Assembly (NCBI GenBank): GCA_021827255.1
Contig: JAKAWO010000088.1
Span: forward strand, 1 to 10,194
DNA: 10,194 nt
From: Acidobacteriota bacterium
Lineage (GTDB): Bacteria > Acidobacteriota > Terriglobia > UBA7540
Direction: 5' to 3'
Shown: positions 6,397 to 10,194 of the stretch, piece by piece
Position numbering within the stretch: the first letter of the stretch is position 1
Layout: every line of letters starts with the position of its first letter
The notes under the pieces: generated by a model
Databases searched by the model: none
What the model was told of the DNA's origin: nothing
Seen by the model: only the letters and a program-made list of their open reading frames with translations
Translations under genes and position numbers: made by a program

Positions 6397-6900
6397 TCAG
6401 TCAACATCACGCCCCGGCACCTTCAAGCGGCGGACGGCTTCCAGAACTTCGCTCACGTCCGGCGACTGGCGCAGTTCATAGACTTTCGACCAAGCGATGT
6501 TGCCGGTCGTGTCCACGACGAAGATGGCGCGGTCGTTGACGAAGGGAATGTCGTGCTTGACCGGCGGGAAGACGCCGTAGGCTTTGGCGGTTTCCGCGTA
6601 AGGCCAGCGATCCGTCGCCAGAGGAAACTTGATGCCTCCGAGCGCTTTCTGAAACGCGACGTGGGAAAAAACCGAGTCCGTGTTGACGCCCAGGACCTGG
6701 GCGTTTGAGGCGGCAAACTTCGCGAGCTCCGCGTTGAATGCCGACAGCTCGTTCTGTCAGACCGGGGTGAAGTCGAGCGCGTAAAACAGGATCACCACGT
6801 TCTTGCCACGATGGTCCGAGAGCTTGAATTCACCCTGCGTTTCGCCCGCCGCCGATTTCAGGGTGAAGTCGGGAGCGGCGTCATCTGTCTTGAGTGCCAT
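6397..6900 (-). CDS. Selenocysteine-containing AhpE-like peroxiredoxin (TGA at catalytic position)
   Basis: Cytosolic thioredoxin-fold peroxidase that reduces hydroperoxides. The ATG (6900-6898) is preceded by AAAGGAG seven bases upstream. Translation gives 167 residues if the in-frame TGA at codon 48 (6759-6757) is read through. Around it the sequence is F-Y-A-L-D-F-T-P-V-[TGA]-Q-N-E-L, the peroxiredoxin active site with TGA exactly at the peroxidatic cysteine. PDFTL (10-14), a region like AhpE (FPLATDRWP, AYGVF) and RAIFVVD with a late conserved Arg follow, in frame to a second TGA. No cysteine occurs anywhere else, so it is a one-residue type without a resolving cysteine. Selenocysteine peroxiredoxins are a known class. 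The active-site match and the intact frame favour recoding over decay. Conventional gene finders would truncate or miss it. It lies 104 bp downstream of the DPSL gene. Confidence 0.82.
6712..6760 (-). promoter_or_regulatory. Candidate bacterial SECIS stem-loop next to the TGA codon
   Basis: Directly at the TGA, CUGACAG (6760-6754) can pair with CUGUCGG (6747-6741), with one G-U pair. Further downstream CGCG (6733-6730) pairs with CGCG (6724-6721) around the loop GAGCU, whose first base is G. This is continued outward by C-G and by GGCA/UGCC (6742-6739 with 6715-6712) after symmetric mismatches. The apical loop starts 28 bases after the TGA. That agrees with the general bacterial SECIS description as I recall it: upper stem of at least four pairs, G among the first loop bases, 16-37 nt distance. 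The fold was drawn by hand without energies. Confidence 0.45.
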
Positions 6901-7004
6901 TGCGTTCTCCTTTCTGTTAACAATTTCGGACGCGATCCTTCACCTGGCTCGCTTCGCTCGCCACCGCCGCCCCCGAGGAGAGGGTCGCTGCTTGTGGCGG
7001 CCAG

Positions 7005-7571
7005 CTACTGGATAAGAAACTTGGAAACGTAAGGCGAATTGCGCTGGAAGCCGGTGCCTTGGCGGCGGAAGTGGCCGGAGGGCCCTTCGCCCAGGAACTC
7101 GCTGAACCAGGCCTCGTGCTCAACCTCCTCGTGCAGGATGGCGAGCGCGATGTCGTAGGTGCGATGATCCTTGCCCGCGGTCATGTTGCAGATGGCGTTG
7201 TAGCCGCCGATCGCGCAACGCTCGGCCTTCACGAGGACATCGAGCATCGCCTTGATGTCCGTCGGATCCTTGGGCAAATGGGCGGGCGGACAGGCGGACA
7301 GGTCGTGAAAAGCCTTCATGTCATCAGGGATTTTGCCGCCCAGCTCGTAAATGCGAGGGACCAAGGCTTCAAAATGATTGCGATCCTCGATGCGGGCGTC
7401 CTCGGTGATTTCCTTCAAACCTTCGCCCTCGAGGCCAATCAGATTGACGCGCAGGATCGTGTAATAGTAATACGTCGTCAGCTCCGCCGAAGCGTTGCGG
7501 ATGAGCATATCCAGTAGCTTGTCCACATCCACGCCGGCTTTTTGAACCACTTCGCGGGCAACTCGTGCCAT
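7005..7571 (-). CDS. Dps-like (DPSL/thioferritin) iron-binding protein
   Basis: Ferritin-superfamily four-helix protein that probably forms a 12-subunit shell, oxidises Fe(II) with hydrogen peroxide and protects DNA. It has 188 residues. Ferroxidase-type residues are visible: E30 in AELTTYYYY (29-37), E62/D63 and H66 in IEDRNHFEAL, and E149-x2-H152 in HEEVEHEAWF. Cysteines C94 (in ACPPAHLP), C119 and C128 lie near the second metal-binding helix, which resembles the cysteine pair of DPSL/thioferritins and is absent from classical Dps. The ATG at 7571 has a perfect AAGGAGG (7584-7578) six bases upstream; the frame stays open to 7652 but homology begins at MARVAREVV. It precedes the peroxiredoxin gene on the same strand, forming a peroxide-defence pair. 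The family is clear; DPSL versus another rubrerythrin-like ferritin is slightly less certain. Confidence 0.8.
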   Translation of the reverse strand: MARVAREVVQKAGVDVDKLLDMLIRNASAELTTYYYYTILRVNLIGLEGEGLKEITEDARIEDRNHFEALVPRIYELGGKIPDDMKAFHDLSACPPAHLPKDPTDIKAMLDVLVKAERCAIGGYNAICNMTAGKDHRTYDIALAILHEEVEHEAWFSEFLGEGPSGHFRRQGTGFQRNSPYVSKFLIQ

Positions 7572-7699
7572 CGGGAACCTCCTTGATCTTCCAGATTTGA
7601 AAAGCGCGTGGCCAAGCGGCAGCCTTCGTGGCCGGCCCGGAGCGGCGCCCATTGAGCGCCATGGCTTCCAGCGGCAGGACGGCTTGGCGCTGAATCACT

Positions 7700-7728
7700 A
7701 GATTGCCAAAGTGAGGCAGGGCAGTCAA
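7700..7728 (-). promoter_or_regulatory. Weak candidate promoter of the DPSL gene
   Basis: On the minus strand TTGACT (7728-7723) is followed after 17 bases by CAATCT (7705-7700). The -35 is good (five of six) but the -10 is poor; TCTAGT (7703-7698) is a better -10 but sits 20 bases away. It would leave a leader of about 120 bases. Separate transcription of the DPSL gene is plausible because 324 bp separate it from the gene upstream. Confidence 0.22.
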
Positions 7729-7784
7729 GGACAATGGGATGACGAGCGTCAAAAGTCGCGGCCAACAGGGCTGGAGCGCAACCC

Positions 7785-7854
7785 GCCGGCCGAGCCCCCG
7801 CTCGCCGGCTGACGGACACCCTCTGCCCACTTTGGGGGGCGAGGGTGCAAAGTG
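7785..7854 (-). other. Strong hairpin plus two interleaved inverted repeats
   Basis: In the 324-bp gap between the MoeBR and DPSL genes, GCCGG-C-CGAGC (7785-7795) pairs with GCTCG-CCGGC (7800-7809): ten pairs, one bulged C, loop CCCC. Next to it two perfect 7-bp inverted repeats interleave: CACCCTC (7817-7823) with GAGGGTG (7841-7847), and CACTTTG (7828-7834) with CAAAGTG (7848-7854). The two stems exclude each other in one RNA, as in an attenuator or switch. No gene is seen in this gap. Confidence 0.35.
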
Positions 7855-7870
7855 AATTTGACCCCGCCTG

Positions 7871-7892
7871 CCCTCGGCCTGCGGAGCGAGGG
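7871..7892 (-). terminator. Hairpin directly after the MoeBR stop codon
   Basis: CCCTCG (7871-7876) and CGAGGG (7887-7892) form a perfect 6-bp stem, extended inside by CC/GG (7878-7879 with 7883-7884). It lies three bases beyond the stop codon on the minus strand. No U-run follows, so it may be a non-canonical terminator or a 3'-end stabilising structure. Confidence 0.35.
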
Positions 7893-7895
7893 AAA

Positions 7896-9062
7896 TTAGT
7901 AGGTGGGCACGCTAGGGTCCACTTCGCGGGCCCAGGCGAGGATGCCGCCCTTGAGGTTGTGGATTTTGCGGAAGCCGGACTTCGTCAGGAAATCCACCGC
8001 CTGGGCGCTGCGAGCGCCCATCTTGCAATGGACGACAATCTCATCCGCTGAGTTCAGCTCGTGTACGCGGCGAGGGACGTCGCCGAGGGGGATGAGTTTG
8101 GAGCCGGGAATCCGGCAGATTTGGTACTCGTGCGGCTCTCGAACGTCAATCAAGACGAAGGGCTTATTCTGGTCCATCATCTGCTTGAGTTCGCGGGCGC
8201 TCACTTCCGGAACGCGGGTTGTGAACTCCTGCTCCTCGCCGCGCATGCCGCAGAACTCCTCGTAATCAATCAGTTGATGGATGGTCGGATGCTCGCCGCA
8301 GATGGGGCAGTCGGGATTCTTGCGAAGCCTGAGTTCGCGGAACTTCATGCCCAGGGCGTCGAAGAGCAAAAGCCGCCCGATGAGGGGCTGGCCCGAGCCG
8401 AGGATCAGCTTAAGAACTTCGATCGCCTGAATGCAGCCGACGATGCCGGGCAGCACGCCCAGCACGCCGCCCTCGGCACAACTGGGAACGAGGCCTGGCG
8501 GAGGCGGCTCGGGATAGAGGCAGCGGTAGCAGGGCCCCTGCTCGGCGTAAAAGACCGAAGCCTGGCCCTCAAAGCGGAAGATGCTGCCGTAAACGTTCGG
8601 CTTGCCGAGCAGCACGCACGCGTCATTGACGAGATAACGGGTGGGGAAGTTATCGGTGCCGTCGGCGACGATATCATAGTCCTTAAAGATATCGAGCGCG
8701 TTCTCCGAGGTCAGCCGCGTTTCGTGGCCGATGACTTTCACGTTGGGGTTGATGTCGCGGAGGGTGTCGCGCGCCGATTCGAGCTTGGGCCGGCCGACGT
8801 CGTCGGTGTCGTGGATAATCTGACGCTGGAGGTTGGTGAAGTCCACCACATCAAAATCCACAACGCCGATAGTGCCCACCCCGGCGGCCGCCAGGTAAAG
8901 CGCCAAGGGCGAGCCGAGCCCGCCCGCGCCCATGAGGAGCACTTTCGCCTGCTTCAGCTTGAGTTGGCCGTCCATGGCCACTTCCGGCATGATGAGGTGC
9001 CGGCTGTAGCGCAGGATTTCTTCCTTGCTCAGTGGATTCGAGGTCGCAGTTAAAGTCGCCAT
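7896..9062 (-). CDS. MoeB/ThiF-type adenylyltransferase with C-terminal rhodanese domain (MoeBR/MoeZ type)
   Basis: Cytosolic E1-like enzyme. It adenylates the C-terminal glycine of a ubiquitin-like sulfur carrier with ATP; the rhodanese domain then passes sulfur on to give the carrier thiocarboxylate. The 388 residues contain a ThiF/MoeB domain (about 1-270) with the nucleotide loop GAGGLGSP (45-52), VVDFDVVDFTNLQRQ (67-81) and DGTDN (134-138). The zinc cysteines are C178/C181 (CYRC) and C252/C255 (CPIC), and C195 lies in the PSCAEGG crossover loop. The rhodanese domain follows (about 285-388, with LIDVRE and active-site HCKMGAR, C346). The ATG at 9062 is preceded by AGGACAGGGA and begins at the conserved region; the frame upstream to 9179 is intergenic. 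It lies 147 bp downstream of its presumed carrier. Equivalent proteins are MoeZ in mycobacteria and Uba4/MOCS3 in eukaryotes. Confidence 0.9.
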   Translation of the reverse strand: MATLTATSNPLSKEEILRYSRHLIMPEVAMDGQLKLKQAKVLLMGAGGLGSPLALYLAAAGVGTIGVVDFDVVDFTNLQRQIIHDTDDVGRPKLESARDTLRDINPNVKVIGHETRLTSENALDIFKDYDIVADGTDNFPTRYLVNDACVLLGKPNVYGSIFRFEGQASVFYAEQGPCYRCLYPEPPPPGLVPSCAEGGVLGVLPGIVGCIQAIEVLKLILGSGQPLIGRLLLFDALGMKFRELRLRKNPDCPICGEHPTIHQLIDYEEFCGMRGEEQEFTTRVPEVSARELKQMMDQNKPFVLIDVREPHEYQICRIPGSKLIPLGDVPRRVHELNSADEIVVHCKMGARSAQAVDFLTKSGFRKIHNLKGGILAWAREVDPSVPTY

Positions 9063-9209
9063 TCTTTTTCCCTGTCCTTGAGATTCGCGCTGCCGGGCGG
9101 GAAGTCTTGGGCTCGCCTCGCGGCAGGCGGGTTCACACGGTTCGTGGAGGGTGAAAGCTGAGGCATCGCGCCTGGTCATCCATCCCGACTCGCTCCGGAC
9201 GAACCCAGG

Positions 9210-9509
9210 CTAACTACAGGCGCAGCGGAGCGGCCTTCCGCCGGCTATCGAGGGAACAATGCTGATGACATCCTTTTCGGCGACGGGAGTCTGTTCTTTC
9301 TGCAGGAAGCGAATGTCTTCGTTGTTCACGTACACGTTGACGAAACTGCGAAGCTTGCCCTCGTTGCTGAACAAGTGCGGGCGGAGATCGGAGTACTGCG
9401 CGGTGAGGGTGGAGAGCGCCTCGCCCACCGTGCGCGCCGAAATCTCCACGAACTCCTGCTTGCCCGTGTATTGACGGAGCGGAGTCGGGATCACAACTTT
9501 AACCGCCAT
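9210..9509 (-). CDS. ThiS/MoaD-like sulfur carrier with a masked Gly-Gly
   Basis: Small beta-grasp (ubiquitin-fold) protein that carries sulfur as a C-terminal thiocarboxylate. It has 99 residues. VNVYVNNEDIRFL (57-69), DVISIVPSIAGG (80-91) and the overall length fit the MoaD/CysO group. The Gly-Gly (90-91) is not terminal: eight residues, RPLRCACS, follow before the TAG stop. The tail would have to be removed before adenylation, and a JAMM protease is encoded just upstream. Known parallels are QbsE of Pseudomonas, whose extra residues QbsD removes, and eukaryotic ubiquitin precursors. The ATG at 9509 has GGGAGA about six bases upstream. It is 67 bp downstream of the JAMM gene and probably in one operon with it and MoeBR. 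Whether it feeds cysteine, thiamine, molybdopterin or another product is not shown by its sequence alone; CysO-like use is my preference. Confidence 0.85.
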   Translation of the reverse strand: MAVKVVIPTPLRQYTGKQEFVEISARTVGEALSTLTAQYSDLRPHLFSNEGKLRSFVNVYVNNEDIRFLQKEQTPVAEKDVISIVPSIAGGRPLRCACS

Positions 9510-9576
9510 GCTATCTCCCTGTGAACGGCCACCCTGCCGGTTTCCGTCCCTGTGAGTTTAGATGCGCCCGCACCCC

Positions 9577-10053
9577 TTATGGATTCAGCGCTTCCCAGGG
9601 TTCGGGATCGAACCGGGAGCGGTCGGCGGCCAACACCCACGAGGTCAGCTCCTTCGGCTCGCCCCGCTCAACCGACACAATAACGTAAGCATACCACGGC
9701 CAAGCGTGGTCGCGGTCGTAAATTGATGGCCGTGCGGGATGATCGGGATGGGAATGATAGTAGCCCAGCACCTCAAGCCCGCGGGCGCGCGCGGCTTTCT
9801 CCACGCGCAACTGCTCGCCAGGATCAATCAGAAAGCGGTTGCGCTCCGACTCAGCGCCCGGCGCGTCGAGCGGCAGAATCTCCTGCGCCTTGTCGGGCTC
9901 GGCCCGAAGGTTCTTGAGCGGGACAGCCTCCAGAACTTCTCTCGATCCGCCCTCGACGCGCCCCAGCAGCATTCCGCAACACTCGTTCGGGTAATCGCGC
10001 GCTGCATGCCGGCGAATCGCGTTGAGGTGTTCAGAAGCAAGTTTAATAGTCAT
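9577..10053 (-). CDS. JAMM/Mov34 (MPN+) metalloprotease, Mec/QbsD-like
   Basis: Zinc isopeptidase or peptidase. In mycobacteria Mec (Mec+) cuts cysteine from the CysO-cysteine adduct, and QbsD trims the carrier QbsE. The 158 residues contain all JAMM elements: E24 in PNECCG and H100-x-H102-x7-S110-x2-D113 (YHSHPDHPARPSIYDRD). The HPD after the second histidine is usual for the bacterial branch. The ATG at 10053 has no recognisable Shine-Dalgarno sequence (the upstream bases read TTTTCTCCC), unlike its neighbours, so translation may be weak or start differently. It is the first complete gene of the minus-strand sulfur-transfer group and lies 107 bp after a gene that enters from the right edge. 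Its likely task is removal of the carrier tail, release of a product such as cysteine, or both. Confidence 0.88.
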   Translation of the reverse strand: MTIKLASEHLNAIRRHAARDYPNECCGMLLGRVEGGSREVLEAVPLKNLRAEPDKAQEILPLDAPGAESERNRFLIDPGEQLRVEKAARARGLEVLGYYHSHPDHPARPSIYDRDHAWPWYAYVIVSVERGEPKELTSWVLAADRSRFDPEPWEALNP

Positions 10054-10074
10054 GGGAGAAAATTAGATCATTTT

Positions 10075-10154
10075 TCATTGGATCATTGCTTCATTGGCCG
10101 GATCATGGTAAGAAGACTTTCGTTTGCCCAGCCAATGAAAGAATGGGCCAATGA
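10075..10154. repeat. TCATTGG / CCAATGA short-repeat cluster
   Basis: TCATTGG occurs at 10075-10081 and 10091-10097, and its inverse CCAATGA at 10132-10138 and 10148-10154. GGATCAT is repeated at 10080-10086 and 10100-10106. TTCATTGGC (10090-10098) and GCCAATGAA (10131-10139) form a perfect 9-bp inverted repeat. The stretch is AT-richer than its surroundings and lies directly upstream of the JAMM gene. It could be a degenerate simple repeat, a stem-loop terminator for the gene entering from the right, or a binding region. Confidence 0.4.
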
Positions 10155-10159
10155 GGCGA

Positions 10160-10194
10160 TTACTGGCCCTCGTCCCAGTATCGCTCGCTCAAAT
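10160..10194 (-). CDS. C-terminal end of a gene entering from the right, possibly a cysteine synthase
   Basis: On the minus strand a frame is open from the window edge and ends in TAA (10162-10160) with the residues LSERYWDEGQ. The first, incomplete codon is NAT, which allows Tyr and thus a Y-L-S sequence. Cysteine synthases (CysK/CysM) often end with a similar RYLS-containing stretch, and such a gene would fit the sulfur-carrier/JAMM/MoeBR cluster next to it. Ten residues are too few to prove that the frame is coding or to name it. Confidence 0.3.
   Translation of the reverse strand, partial: LSERYWDEGQ

Noticed and set aside
6453..6716. Minus-strand frame of 87 codons inside the peroxiredoxin gene
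   Set aside because: It is out of frame with the peroxiredoxin and gives a Ser/Arg/Pro-rich product. The peroxiredoxin frame itself runs uninterrupted after the TGA.
7817..7854. An H-type RNA pseudoknot from the interleaved repeats
   Set aside because: One connecting loop would have zero bases across a seven-pair stem, which is not sterically reasonable for complete stems. Alternative hairpins are more likely.
8061..9053. Long open frame (330 codons) on the plus strand
   Set aside because: Antisense shadow of the MoeB-rhodanese gene, with no recognisable domain and no ribosome site.
10075..10154. A CRISPR array
   Set aside because: The repeated units are only seven to nine bases, are in mixed orientation and have irregular spacing.

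Overview
The window is a bacterial chromosomal segment of fairly high GC content, densely packed with genes. It suggests Acidobacteriota, or a neighbouring phylum such as Verrucomicrobiota. The reasons are the mix of RhaT, an altronate-dehydratase-like protein and a D-threo-aldose 1-dehydrogenase; a JAMM peptidase / sulfur carrier / MoeB-rhodanese cluster; and a dispersed intergenic repeat with a CACGGGCG...CGCCCGTG palindrome. The taxonomic placement is inference, not proof. There is no mobile element, CRISPR array, rRNA or tRNA that I can support.

Left part (1-5357): a sugar-acid or deoxysugar catabolic region. It holds a 5'-truncated zinc-dependent medium-chain dehydrogenase (+), a RhaT-type sugar/proton symporter (+), an aldo/keto reductase of the L-fucose / D-threo-aldose 1-dehydrogenase type (-) and a UxaA-family dehydratase (+). 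The last two are divergent. Their 443-bp intergenic region holds a LacI-like operator, candidate promoters and the dispersed repeat. Together the genes look like import of a sugar, oxidation at C1 to a lactone or acid, and dehydration of the acid. The exact sugar cannot be fixed from sequence; L-fucose or L-rhamnose is the natural guess.

Middle part (5444-7571, all -): a DPSL/thioferritin-like iron-storage and peroxide-detoxifying protein, a one-residue (AhpE-like) peroxiredoxin, and a secreted polysaccharide deacetylase. The peroxiredoxin has an in-frame TGA exactly at its peroxidatic cysteine codon, followed by stem-loops. It is best read as a selenocysteine-containing peroxiredoxin, and it is the most striking gene here. 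The deacetylase carries a single in-frame TAG between otherwise intact catalytic motifs.

Right part (7896-10194, all -): a protein-based sulfur-transfer cassette. It has a JAMM/Mov34 metalloprotease, a ThiS/MoaD-type sulfur carrier whose Gly-Gly is masked by an eight-residue tail, and an adenylyl-/sulfur-transferase with a C-terminal rhodanese domain (MoeBR/MoeZ type). The last ten codons of an upstream gene enter from the right edge and fit the C-terminus of a cysteine synthase. The set resembles the CysO-Mec-CysM-MoeZ cysteine pathway of mycobacteria and the QbsE-QbsD-QbsC type systems. The protease would first cut off the tail, MoeBR would then make the carrier thiocarboxylate, and the sulfur would go to cysteine or another metabolite.
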